A stretch of DNA of 64,000 bases from Flavobacterium soyangense (GTDB taxonomy: Bacteria > Bacteroidota > Bacteroidia > Flavobacteriales > Flavobacteriaceae), in contig NZ_JADHEC010000005.1 of assembly GCF_015277675.1 (NCBI RefSeq), positions 1-64,000 of the forward strand, given 5' to 3'. A program made the translations under genes and the position numbers. The stretch's first letter is position 1, and each line of letters begins with the position of its first letter. Positions 23,661 through 32,283 of this stretch are shown here, in pieces. Below the pieces are notes generated by a model that saw only the letters and a program-made list of their open reading frames with translations, made no database searches and had not been told where the DNA came from.

Positions 23661-25013
23661 ATGAATGTTGAAATATTGGCTCGGATTCAGTTTGCTTTCA
23701 CGATTGCCTTCCATTATATTTATCCGCCTTTAAGCATCGGGATTGGGTTGATAATGGTCATTTTTGAAGGACTTTACATCAAAACAGGAAACAAGGATTA
23801 CGAAATTCTGACCCGGTTTTGGATTAAGATATTTGCATTGACTTTTGGAATTGGTGTTGCCACCGGAATTATAATGGAATTTGAATTTGGAACTAATTGG
23901 GCGGTATATTCCCGTTATGTTGGAGATATTTTCGGAAGCGCATTGGCAGCCGAGGGATTGTTTGCTTTTGGTTTAGAAAGCACTTTTCTGGGAATACTCC
24001 TTTTTGGATGGAATCGAGTAAAACCTTGGGTGCATTTTGTATCTACTTTGGGCGTATTTCTGGGTTCAATGTTTTCTGCAGTTTGGATTGTGGTGGCTAA
24101 TTCTTGGCAACAAACCCCCGCAGGCTATCATATTGTCGGTACTGGATTAAACGCTCGTGCCGAAGTAACCGATTTTTGGGCTATGGTCTTTAATCCTTCG
24201 AGCATCGATCGAATTATTCACACTTGGCAAGGGGCTATTTTGGCGGGAACTTTCTTGGTGTTGAGTGTGCACGCTTATTACATCAGAAAAGGACGTTACG
24301 TCGAAATATCTAAGAAAGCATTCAAAATTACTTTGGTCGTAGCTACCATTTTTTCACTCACTCAATTGCTTTCGGGACATAGTTCCGCCGATGGAGTTGC
24401 AGTAAATCAGCCGGCAAAACTGGCCACTATGGAAGGACATTTTAAGAAAGATTCGCCAGCCGATTTATATCTCTTGGGCTGGGTGGATAAAAAAAAACAA
24501 ACCGTTACCGGAATAGGTGTTACAGGTGGACTATCGTTCTTAGTGCATCAAGATTTTCAAGCGCCTATAAAAGGGTTGAATGACTTTCCAGTCGAGGACA
24601 GGCCTAGTCAAATTAATGCCGTTTTTCAGTTTTATCATATTATGGTTGCTATCGGAATGGCATTAATTGGGTTGACGCTTTACGCCAGTTTTCTTTGGTG
24701 GCGCGGAAAATTATTTGAAACCAAATGGCTCATGTGGATTTTTTCCTTCTCGGTGATTTTACCTCAAATCGCGAATCAGGTCGGCTGGTTTACTGCCGAA
24801 ATGGGAAGACAACCTTGGGTAGTTTATGGACTATTACGAACTAGTAAAGCATTTTCTCAAGAAGTTAGTTCCAATCAAATCGTGTTTTCACTGGTTTTGT
24901 TTACTGTAGTTTATTCGCTCTTGTTGGTGTTGTTTTTGTACTCAGTGAATAAAAAAATAAAACACGGTCTGTTTGATGAATTAGAAAAGGCATCAAATGT
25001 AAATTTTTTATAA
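23661..25013 (+). CDS. cydA: Cytochrome bd-type quinol oxidase subunit I
   Basis: A 450-residue polytopic subunit carrying the hemes of the bd oxidase, which oxidises quinol (here menaquinol) and reduces oxygen. The conserved heme ligand region FHYIYPPLSIGIG is near residues 17-30, a second histidine is in LSVHAYYI near 205, and GRQPWVVYGLLRT near 375-387 is the family signature. The quinol-binding periplasmic loop is short, as in cyanide-insensitive oxidase-like members, unlike the long-loop E. coli form. Cotranscribed with cydB (9-base gap). Confidence 0.94.
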   Translation: MNVEILARIQFAFTIAFHYIYPPLSIGIGLIMVIFEGLYIKTGNKDYEILTRFWIKIFALTFGIGVATGIIMEFEFGTNWAVYSRYVGDIFGSALAAEGLFAFGLESTFLGILLFGWNRVKPWVHFVSTLGVFLGSMFSAVWIVVANSWQQTPAGYHIVGTGLNARAEVTDFWAMVFNPSSIDRIIHTWQGAILAGTFLVLSVHAYYIRKGRYVEISKKAFKITLVVATIFSLTQLLSGHSSADGVAVNQPAKLATMEGHFKKDSPADLYLLGWVDKKKQTVTGIGVTGGLSFLVHQDFQAPIKGLNDFPVEDRPSQINAVFQFYHIMVAIGMALIGLTLYASFLWWRGKLFETKWLMWIFSFSVILPQIANQVGWFTAEMGRQPWVVYGLLRTSKAFSQEVSSNQIVFSLVLFTVVYSLLLVLFLYSVNKKIKHGLFDELEKASNVNFL

Positions 25014-25022
25014 TCTAGGCTT

Positions 25023-26060
25023 ATGGAAACTTTTTTAGGAATAGATTATCCAACCTTGTGGTATTTAGTAATCGGATTATTATTTTCGGGTTATGCAATT
25101 TTAGAAGGCTTTGATTTTGGAGCTGGAGCCTGGCATTTGTTTTTCAGAAAAGACTTGAGCCGTAGAATTGCCATCAATGCCATTGGCCCGGTTTGGGATG
25201 CTAATCAGGTTTGGTTGGTCATTGGAGGTGGCGCATTATTTGCAGGATTTCCGGTGATGTATGCCACAATGTTGTCAGCGATGTATATTCCGTTTATTTT
25301 GTTTTTAATGTTCAATGTGCTCCGTGCCTTGGCAATAAAATTCAGAAGTGCCGAAGAAATGACTTGGTGGCGATCCAGTTGGGATATTATTTATAGTGTT
25401 TCGTGTATTATGATTTCCTTTTTGTTGGGTGTCGTTTTGGGAAACATATTGCAAGGTTTTGCCTTGGGGCCTAATTTTACGTATCATGGAGGAATCTTTT
25501 TTTCATTCCTTAATCCTTACGCCATTATGGTTGGGTTTACTACACTTTCCATTTTCATGACTCAAGGAGCCATTTTTCTGCTGTTAAAAACAGAAGGTAG
25601 ACTCCATGCTCGATTGACTTTTTTACTAAAAAATGGAATGATATTTTTTATAATCAGTTTCGGAATTACAACACTTTATACCTTGGTTTTTATTCCCGAA
25701 GTAACAGCCAATTTCAGGGAAAATCCGGTCTATTTCGTGGTTCCGGTATTGTCTTTTTTGGCTGTGGCCAATGTGCCTCGGTTGGTTTCCAAAAAGCAAT
25801 ATATGATGGCTTTAGTGTTCTCGTCTTTGACAATGTCTTTTTTGCTGATTCTCGTAGCTTTACAATTGTACCCAACACTTTTAATTTCCACTATCGATCC
25901 CAAATATAGCGTAACGATTTATAATGCGGCATCTTCACAAAAATCATTGGGGATTATGCTGAACATTGTAATAATTGGAGCACCGCTATTGGCAACCTAT
26001 TTTTTCTTTTTGTACAGAACCTTTAACGGAAAAGTAACATTGGACGATACTAGTTATTAG
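25023..26060 (+). CDS. cydB: Cytochrome bd-type quinol oxidase subunit II
   Basis: A 345-residue membrane subunit that partners CydA. The N-terminus is diagnostic: YAILEGFDFGAGAWHL, then GPVWDANQVWLVIGGGALFAGFP, followed by further helices to about residue 335. No short CydX-like gene is recognisable after it; the next 299 bases up to 26359 hold only G/T-rich non-coding sequence and the promoter-like element before the next gene. Confidence 0.94.
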   Translation: METFLGIDYPTLWYLVIGLLFSGYAILEGFDFGAGAWHLFFRKDLSRRIAINAIGPVWDANQVWLVIGGGALFAGFPVMYATMLSAMYIPFILFLMFNVLRALAIKFRSAEEMTWWRSSWDIIYSVSCIMISFLLGVVLGNILQGFALGPNFTYHGGIFFSFLNPYAIMVGFTTLSIFMTQGAIFLLLKTEGRLHARLTFLLKNGMIFFIISFGITTLYTLVFIPEVTANFRENPVYFVVPVLSFLAVANVPRLVSKKQYMMALVFSSLTMSFLLILVALQLYPTLLISTIDPKYSVTIYNAASSQKSLGIMLNIVIIGAPLLATYFFFLYRTFNGKVTLDDTSY

Positions 26061-26328
26061 GTTTTTTTGGGATGGAATAATGTTGGGGTTTTTTTGGTTC
26101 TAATATGCTTGAAACAAACCAATAGATTTTTATAACGTGTTTGGTCTAATCCTGTTTTTTCAGTACGCCATATGTCCCTGATGCGAGTTAATAATTTTTC
26201 AAAATGATTGCCTTTGCTGATGTTTTATGAAAGAGTGAAGTAATTCGTGATAATTTGTGTAATTCATAGTTAATTTTTTTTAATAATCAATGCCATAACT
26301 AGGGCAATAAACTTCCTCATAATCTTCG

Positions 26329-26336
26329 TACCTTTG
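26329..26336 (+). promoter_or_regulatory. Candidate -7 promoter element for the CvfB-like gene and following men genes
   Basis: TACCTTTG matches TAnnTTTG, 24 bases before the ATG at 26360. No clear -33 box. Nothing else was recognised in the gap 26061-26359. Confidence 0.5.
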
Positions 26337-26359
26337 CACTTTAGAAAACATAAGAAATA

Positions 26360-27211
26360 ATGATTCAAATAGGAAAATACAATACACTTACCATATTACG
26401 TGATACTAAAGTCGGATTGTTTTTAGGAAATCCAACTGAAGACCCCGAAGGAATTCATGATATCCTGTTACCCAATAAATACGTTCCCAACGAATGGGAA
26501 ATAGGGGAGGAAATCATCGTTTTTGTCTATTTAGACCACGAAGAACGCCCGGTTGCCACAACACTGGAACCTTATATTTTATTGAATGAATTTGCACTTT
26601 TGCGTGTGAATTATATCAATCAAATAGGGGCTTTTATGGACTGGGGAATGGAAAAAGATATTTTGGTTCCGTTCAAAGAACAAGCACGCCCAATGGAAAA
26701 AGGGAAACGCTATTTGGTTTACCTTTATATGGACGAAAAAACGAATCGTTTGGTGGCTTCCAGCAAAACAAATCAGTTTTTAAAGAATGATAATTTAACG
26801 GTCGAAAAAGGCGAAGAAGTTGACCTAATCGTTTCCCACATCACCGAATTGGGAATCAACGTTATCATCAACGAGCAACACAAAGGCTTGTTGTATAAAG
26901 ATGAGGTTTATGATGATGCCATTCGAACCGGCGACCGATTGAGAGGTTACATCAAAACCATTCGTCCCGACAATAAAATTGATGTTGCTCTTCAAATACA
27001 AGGTTATCAAAGCATAGAACCCAATGCAGACAAAATATTGGACGAATTACGAGCCAGTCGTGGTTTCTTGCGTTTGACGGATAATTCCCATCCGGAAGAC
27101 ATTAAAACAGTATTGAAAATGAGCAAGAAAACCTTCAAGAAAGCCATTGGTGCTTTGTATAAAGAAAAGCTAATTGAGATTAAAGAAGACGGAATATATT
27201 TAGTAAAATAA
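26360..27211 (+). CDS. S1 RNA-binding domain protein of the CvfB/YitL family
   Basis: A 283-residue cytosolic protein with tandem S1-like OB folds (about 1-65, 70-140 and 145-210, including GAFMDWGMEKDILVPFKEQ and GDRLRGYIKTIRPDNKIDVAL) and a C-terminal winged-helix-like end (about 225-283). CvfB of Staphylococcus binds RNA and affects virulence gene expression; the role in Bacteroidota is not established. It starts 12 bases before menB, so it probably heads the menB transcript. The link to menaquinone may be only positional. Confidence 0.88.
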   Translation: MIQIGKYNTLTILRDTKVGLFLGNPTEDPEGIHDILLPNKYVPNEWEIGEEIIVFVYLDHEERPVATTLEPYILLNEFALLRVNYINQIGAFMDWGMEKDILVPFKEQARPMEKGKRYLVYLYMDEKTNRLVASSKTNQFLKNDNLTVEKGEEVDLIVSHITELGINVIINEQHKGLLYKDEVYDDAIRTGDRLRGYIKTIRPDNKIDVALQIQGYQSIEPNADKILDELRASRGFLRLTDNSHPEDIKTVLKMSKKTFKKAIGALYKEKLIEIKEDGIYLVK

Positions 27212-27222
27212 ATTTAGAAAAA

Positions 27223-28056
27223 ATGATTGATTGGAAAACCGCAAAAGAATACGAAGACATAACCTATAAAAAATGCGATGGCGTTGCCAGAATAGCATTC
27301 AACAGGCCTGAGGTTCGGAATGCTTTTCGTCCCAAAACTACATCAGAATTGTATCAGGCTTTTTATGATGCTCAGGAAGACACTTCTATAGGAGTAGTTT
27401 TGCTTTCAGCCGAAGGACCTTCGTCTAAAGATGGAATTTATTCCTTCTGTTCTGGCGGAGATCAAAATGCGCGTGGTCACCAAGGTTATGTGGGAGATGA
27501 TGGTCAGCATCGTTTGAATATTCTCGAAGTACAACGTCTTATTCGTTTTATGCCAAAGGTTGTCATAGCTGTAGTTCCAGGATGGGCTGTAGGTGGAGGA
27601 CACAGTTTACATGTAGTTTGTGATTTGACTTTAGCGAGTAAAGAACATGCTATTTTTAAGCAAACTGATGCTGATGTGACCAGTTTTGACGGTGGGTATG
27701 GTTCGGCTTATTTGGCCAAAATGGTAGGGCAGAAAAAAGCACGCGAAATTTTCTTTCTGGGAAGAAATTATTCCGCTCAAGACGCCCTGGATATGGGAAT
27801 GGTCAATGCTGTGATTCCTCATGCTGAGTTAGAAGATACTGCTTTTGAATGGGCTCAGGAAATATTACAAAAATCGCCAACTTCTATCAAAATGTTGAAA
27901 TTCGCAATGAATTTAACTGATGACGGAATGGTGGGACAACAAGTTTTTGCAGGTGAAGCCACTCGATTAGCTTATATGACTGAAGAAGCAAAAGAAGGCA
28001 GAAATGCTTTCCTCGAAAAAAGGAAGCCAAATTTTGAAAAAAAATGGTTACCTTAA
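27223..28056 (+). CDS. menB: 1,4-dihydroxy-2-naphthoyl-CoA synthase
   Basis: A 277-residue crotonase-fold enzyme that closes the naphthoquinone ring from O-succinylbenzoyl-CoA. Markers: SFCSGGDQNARG (oxyanion region, residues 80-91), VPGWAVGGGHSLHVVCDL, and QTDADVTSFDGGYGSAYLA, in which the acidic residue and Tyr typical of MenB are seen. C-terminal RKPNFEKKWLP is also characteristic. The length matches the family. Confidence 0.95.
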   Translation: MIDWKTAKEYEDITYKKCDGVARIAFNRPEVRNAFRPKTTSELYQAFYDAQEDTSIGVVLLSAEGPSSKDGIYSFCSGGDQNARGHQGYVGDDGQHRLNILEVQRLIRFMPKVVIAVVPGWAVGGGHSLHVVCDLTLASKEHAIFKQTDADVTSFDGGYGSAYLAKMVGQKKAREIFFLGRNYSAQDALDMGMVNAVIPHAELEDTAFEWAQEILQKSPTSIKMLKFAMNLTDDGMVGQQVFAGEATRLAYMTEEAKEGRNAFLEKRKPNFEKKWLP

Positions 28057-28070
28057 CAAAGGTTAAACGC

Positions 28071-28098
28071 TTAATTGGTTAACTGTTTAACCGATTAA
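28071..28098 (+). other. GGTTAA/TTAACC-rich hairpin region between menB and menA
   Basis: TTAATTGGTTAA (28071-28082) and TTAACCGATTAA (28087-28098) pair with one G-U, loop of four. The 75-base spacer contains several more GGTTAA or TTAACC words on either side (from 28046 to 28108). It could slow or partly terminate transcription, or be a binding site; function unknown. Confidence 0.4.
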
Positions 28099-28131
28099 TG
28101 AATTAACCAAATAATCAATTAAACAAAAATA

Positions 28132-29082
28132 ATGAAACATTGGATTCAAGCCGCAAGATTAAGAACCTTGCCATTATCAGTTTCCGGAATAATAGTGGGA
28201 AGCATGTATGCTTTGGCGTATCCAACGGATAGCGTTTTAACTCCAACAGAAGTTTTCAACTGGAGAATATTTAGCTTTGCTATTCTGACCACACTTGGTT
28301 TACAAATCCTGTCTAATTTTGCCAATGATTTTGGAGACGGAATAAAAGGAACCGATAATGCCGACAGAGTAGGGCCAAAACGTGCTATTCAAAGCGGTGT
28401 AATTTCTCCTGAAGCTATGAAACGCGCCATAATTATTACTTCTGTACTAACGTTATTTTCTGCCATATTATTGATTTATTTTGCATTTAAGGAAACAAAT
28501 TGGGGCTATTCCTTATTTTATTTAGTGTTGGGTATTTTAGCAATTGTATCAGCGATTCGATATACTGTGGGTAACACTGCTTATGGATATCGTGGTTATG
28601 GCGACTTATTTGTGTTTGTATTTTTTGGTTTGGTGAGTACTTTGGGAGTGAATTTTTTATATTCCAAACAGTTGAATTTCGATCTTTTTTTACCGGCAAC
28701 CGCTATCGGATTATTGAGTGTTGGGGTTTTGAATCTAAATAATATGCGGGATGAAGCCTCGGACAGAAAGTCGAATAAGAATACTGTTGTTGTGAAAATT
28801 GGCGCTGCAAAAGCAAAAAAATACCACTATTTTCTCATCGTTTCTGCAATGGTTTTAGTTTTGGTTTTTGCAATTATTAATAATTTTCATTGGGATCAAT
28901 ACCTGTTTTTATTGGCTTATATGCCTTTAGCCAAACATTTAATTAGAGTTTATAAAAACAAGGAAACAAAGGCTTTAGATCCTGAATTAAAAAAATTAGC
29001 ACTCAGTACTTTTGCACTTTCAATTTTATTGGCGTTGTGTATGATTTTTTTTCTTTCGGATTTGTTTGTCAATAATTATTAA
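28132..29082 (+). CDS. menA: 1,4-dihydroxy-2-naphthoate polyprenyltransferase
   Basis: A 316-residue UbiA-family integral membrane prenyltransferase that adds the isoprenoid tail to dihydroxynaphthoate. Nine or so helices; the first aspartate-rich motif NFANDFGDGIKGTDNADR (about 64-81) binds the prenyl diphosphate through Mg2+, and a second, NNMRDEASDRKSNK, is near residue 204-217. The N-terminal WIQAARLRTLPLS is typical. Likely cotranscribed with menB. Confidence 0.94.
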   Translation: MKHWIQAARLRTLPLSVSGIIVGSMYALAYPTDSVLTPTEVFNWRIFSFAILTTLGLQILSNFANDFGDGIKGTDNADRVGPKRAIQSGVISPEAMKRAIIITSVLTLFSAILLIYFAFKETNWGYSLFYLVLGILAIVSAIRYTVGNTAYGYRGYGDLFVFVFFGLVSTLGVNFLYSKQLNFDLFLPATAIGLLSVGVLNLNNMRDEASDRKSNKNTVVVKIGAAKAKKYHYFLIVSAMVLVLVFAIINNFHWDQYLFLLAYMPLAKHLIRVYKNKETKALDPELKKLALSTFALSILLALCMIFFLSDLFVNNY

Positions 29083-29105
29083 ATGAATCTTTAAATTTAT
29101 TTAAA

Positions 29106-29783
29106 ATGAAAATAACATTTTACGGTCATGCCTCATTGGGAATTGAAGTTGGCGGAAAACATATTTTGGTTGACCCATATATTTCAGCAAATCCAAATGC
29201 ATCGCATATTAATATCAATGAATTAAAAGCCGATTATATTCTTTTGACACACGCTCACAGCGATCATATTCTCGATGTCGAATATATTGCCGGGAAAACG
29301 AATGCAGTTGTCGTTTCTAATTACGAAGTGGCGTCCCATTTTGGAGAAAAAGGATTTAAATACCATCCAATGAATCATGGGGGTAGCTGGAAATTTGACT
29401 TCGGAAAGGTGAAATATGTAAATGCAGTTCACTCCAGTTCTTTTCCAGATGGCAGTTATGGTGGCAATCCTGGTGGTTTTGTCATCGAAAGCGAGCATAA
29501 AAATATCTATATTACTGGCGATACGGCACTTACGATGGACATGAAGCTCATTCCGATGCGAACCAAACTTGATTTGGCGATTCTCCCAATAGGAAACAAT
29601 TTTACGATGGACATTGATGATGCCATAATTGCTTCAGATTTTGTGGAATGCGATAAAATACTGGGCGTTCACTATGATACTTTTGGCTATATTAAAATCA
29701 ATCACGAAGAATCCATTCGTAAATTTTTCGATAAAGGAAAAGATTTAATGCTATTGGAAATTGGCGAAAGCATTGAATTGTAG
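29106..29783 (+). CDS. Metallo-beta-lactamase fold hydrolase, UPF0173 type
   Basis: A 225-residue predicted metal-dependent hydrolase. The zinc-binding motif LTHAHSDH is near residues 48-55, with further ligands in HPMNHG, GDTALTMDMK and the late GVHYDTFG. This matches the UPF0173/YtkL-like subgroup in length and motif order. The substrate is unknown. It starts 24 bases after menA and may be the last gene of that transcript before the repeat element at 29786. Confidence 0.88.
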   Translation: MKITFYGHASLGIEVGGKHILVDPYISANPNASHININELKADYILLTHAHSDHILDVEYIAGKTNAVVVSNYEVASHFGEKGFKYHPMNHGGSWKFDFGKVKYVNAVHSSSFPDGSYGGNPGGFVIESEHKNIYITGDTALTMDMKLIPMRTKLDLAILPIGNNFTMDIDDAIIASDFVECDKILGVHYDTFGYIKINHEESIRKFFDKGKDLMLLEIGESIEL

Positions 29784-29785
29784 TT

Positions 29786-29895
29786 TTTTAGGAGCTACTT
29801 CCGGCTATCCGTTTCAATCCACGCCAGATTGCTTCGTACCTCGCAATGACAGCGTGGGATTTCCACTTTTATCCGGGCTAGGGCAATCAATATAT
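29786..29895. repeat. Candidate dispersed intergenic element (repeat/structured DNA)
   Basis: The 118-base gap after the hydrolase gene is not AT-rich like other gaps and contains GGAGCTACTTCCGGCTATCC near its start, an imperfect inverted repeat ATTGC..GCAAT (CAGATTGCTTCGTACCTCGCAATGAC), and GGGATTTCC...TTATCCGGGCTAGGGCA at its end. Part of it (GCTTCGT...GCAATGAC) recalls the other element at 34358-34415. I recall similar intergenic sequences in flavobacterial genomes but cannot verify this here. A reading frame from a TTG at 29761 runs through it, but that is not a plausible coding start. Confidence 0.5.
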
Positions 29896-29901
29896 AAAAA
29901 T

Positions 29902-31110
29902 ATGAATAGTAGAAAATTATTTTTGGTGCTATTAATTGGCATTTCGTTCGAATCTGTTTTCGCACAACAAGACGGTTATTGGGACAAAGAAAGAGCTACC
30001 ACAAAAGAAATCATCGTTTCGGCAAGAGACAGAATCGTAATAAAGACCGAAGATTTGCCAACAGGAACTACCGAAGTGGTTTATAGAATCACGCTTCTTG
30101 ATGAAAATCAACAGATGGCCAATAGCTTGGTTTCAGTATTAAAATCCATTCCTGACCCAACAGGAATCAGTCAGGGTTCGGCTGGAGCCGTTTTTCTTCT
30201 GTCTAAAATTTCAGGAGATGACAAATGCAAATATGCCATTTTTAATAATGATGCTTTGGCTTCTGAATATAAAAAAAGCGGAGAAACTGCAAAAGCTTGT
30301 TATATTCAAAACGTTCCTGTCAACAAAGACGCCAAGGGATTATCGATCGATAGGTCTTTATGCATCCTTCCTAATTCTAACGCAATGTGGTTTGGTTTCG
30401 AAAGCAAGAATTGGATAATGAAACAAAAAATTATTCTGGAAGTGGTGCCTTGGGTGAATAAAAGACTTAGCAGGGGATGGACTTTAGAAAACCGAAAATT
30501 GATTATTAATCAATGTAAAGCTTCTGAAACAGCAAAATCACTACGCGACTCAGATGACTTTTGTGTTTGCGTACTCGATAAAGTGCAAAAAGAATACAAG
30601 TTTCAGGAATTTCAGAAACTGCTTTCCATCGAAAAATCAAAAGCTTACAAAGACTTTGAAAATGCTTGTTTAAAAGAAACGGGCGCTTCTAACACGATTT
30701 ATTTGGATTTGCGTAACCAATCAAGGGACTTGGTTATACAAGGGCAATATGGCAGTGCAATTGATAAAACACTAGTCATTGTAGTCAATGGTCAGGCAAA
30801 TGCCGCTGATTATAATACTCTTGGCTATGCTTATATTATGACCAAACAATACGGAAAAGCCATTAAATTTCTGAAAGAAGGCGAGATACTTGATAGTTCT
30901 GAATTGCTGATACAAATGAATCTGGCGCATGCCTATTTGTTTAATAAAGATTTCAAATCAGCTAAATCTATTTATAAAAAATACCAATTCCAGAATGTGA
31001 ACAATAGTTTGAGCTGGACTCAAAAAGTAAAACTGGACTTTGAAACCTTCAAAAAAGTAGGATTACCAAGTGGTGATTTTGACCGGGTTTTGAGATTGTT
31101 TGAAAATTAA
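29902..31110 (+). CDS. Hypothetical secreted protein with C-terminal TPR-like repeats
   Basis: A 402-residue protein with an N-terminal signal peptide (MNSRKLFLVLLIGISFESVFAQ). The middle region (about 30-230) is not recognised; it contains several cysteines and a motif-like SLRDSDDFCVCVLDKVQKEY. The C-terminal third has TPR-like helical repeats (YNTLGYAYIMTKQYGKAIKFLKEGE, LLIQMNLAHAYLFNKDFKSAKSIYKKY). The start at 29902 is chosen because it begins the signal peptide; upstream in-frame sequence is the repeat element. It lies between menA-linked genes and menC without an evident connection. Confidence 0.8.
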   Translation: MNSRKLFLVLLIGISFESVFAQQDGYWDKERATTKEIIVSARDRIVIKTEDLPTGTTEVVYRITLLDENQQMANSLVSVLKSIPDPTGISQGSAGAVFLLSKISGDDKCKYAIFNNDALASEYKKSGETAKACYIQNVPVNKDAKGLSIDRSLCILPNSNAMWFGFESKNWIMKQKIILEVVPWVNKRLSRGWTLENRKLIINQCKASETAKSLRDSDDFCVCVLDKVQKEYKFQEFQKLLSIEKSKAYKDFENACLKETGASNTIYLDLRNQSRDLVIQGQYGSAIDKTLVIVVNGQANAADYNTLGYAYIMTKQYGKAIKFLKEGEILDSSELLIQMNLAHAYLFNKDFKSAKSIYKKYQFQNVNNSLSWTQKVKLDFETFKKVGLPSGDFDRVLRLFEN

Positions 31111-31136
31111 ATAAACCAGAAAGCCTAAATTCTATT

Positions 31137-32183
31137 TTGAAAGCAACCTACCACAAATACATTCTCAACTTTAAACGACCATCAGGAACTTCTCGTGGTG
31201 TTATGACTGAGAAAGAAACCTGGTTTATTATTCTTGAAAAGGACGGTAAAAAAGGAATAGGGGAGTGCGGAATTCTTCGTGGTTTGAGTATTGACGACAG
31301 ACCAGATTATGAAGAAAAATTACAATGGACTTGCGCTAATATTCATCTTGACGAAAACCAACTTTGGGAAGCGTTAATTGAGTTTCCTTCGATTCAATTT
31401 GGAGTTGAAATGGCGTTCCGGTCATTGGCAAGTGATAACCCTTTTTTGTTGTTTCCATCGCAGTTTACCAATGGTGAAAAAAGCATCCCGATAAACGGTT
31501 TGGTTTGGATGGGCGAGGAGTCGTTTATGAAGCAACAAATCGAGGAAAAATTGGCGGACGGTTTCCGTTGTGTCAAACTCAAAATTGGAGCTATAGATTT
31601 CGATAAGGAACTGCAATTATTGAGCTATATTCGGCAACATTTTACACCGGAACAAGTTGAAATAAGGGTGGATGCCAATGGTGCTTTTGATAAAACTTTG
31701 GCTTTAGATAAAATTACTCAACTATCTGGTTTTAAATTACATAGTATTGAACAACCAATACAAAAAAATAATACTGACAGTATGTCAGAGCTATGTAAAA
31801 TTACTCCAATTCCCATTGCCTTGGACGAAGAGCTGATTGGCGTGTTTTTATTGGAAGAAAAAGAAGCTTTATTGCAAAAAATCAAGCCGCAATACATCAT
31901 TTTAAAACCTAGTTTTATAGGTGGTTTTCGAGGGTCAAAAGAGTGGATTTTATTAGCCGAAAAATATCATATAGGTTGGTGGATTACATCAGCCTTGGAG
32001 TCAAATATTGGTTTAAATGCGATTGCACAATGGACATTTTTGCAAGATAATTTGATGCCACAAGGTCTTGGGACTGGAGCATTATACACTAATAATTTTG
32101 ATTGTCCTTTGGCAGTTTCTGAAGGTCAATTATGGTACAAAAAAGAAAATGATTGGAAGTTTACTTTTCAAGATTTTTTATAA
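31137..32183 (+). CDS. menC: o-Succinylbenzoate synthase
   Basis: A 348-residue enolase-superfamily enzyme that dehydrates SHCHC to o-succinylbenzoate in the menaquinone pathway. Catalytic pattern: KLKIG (acid/base Lys), RVDANG, SIEQP and ALDEELIG (metal ligands), and ILKPSFIGG (second Lys). The conserved N-terminal FKRPSGTSRGVMTEKETWF requires initiation upstream of the first in-frame ATG, so the TTG at 31137 is taken as start. menE, menF and menH were not found in the window. Confidence 0.9.
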   Translation: MKATYHKYILNFKRPSGTSRGVMTEKETWFIILEKDGKKGIGECGILRGLSIDDRPDYEEKLQWTCANIHLDENQLWEALIEFPSIQFGVEMAFRSLASDNPFLLFPSQFTNGEKSIPINGLVWMGEESFMKQQIEEKLADGFRCVKLKIGAIDFDKELQLLSYIRQHFTPEQVEIRVDANGAFDKTLALDKITQLSGFKLHSIEQPIQKNNTDSMSELCKITPIPIALDEELIGVFLLEEKEALLQKIKPQYIILKPSFIGGFRGSKEWILLAEKYHIGWWITSALESNIGLNAIAQWTFLQDNLMPQGLGTGALYTNNFDCPLAVSEGQLWYKKENDWKFTFQDFL

Positions 32184-32283
32184 TTTTAAAGTTTAAATAT
32201 TGTTTTTTTGTGCAATGTAAATCCATCATCAATCTATGAAACACAATATGGTACTTCGTCAGGATCAGAATAACCCAAAAACA

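Noticed and set aside
24000..26060. Horizontal insertion of cydAB into the men region
   Set aside because: Base composition and codon usage look like the neighbours and no repeats or mobile genes flank the pair.
29761..29901. N-terminal extension of the 29902 gene from a TTG
   Set aside because: The extension overlaps the end of the preceding gene and runs through a repeat-like element; a proper signal peptide begins at ATG 29902.
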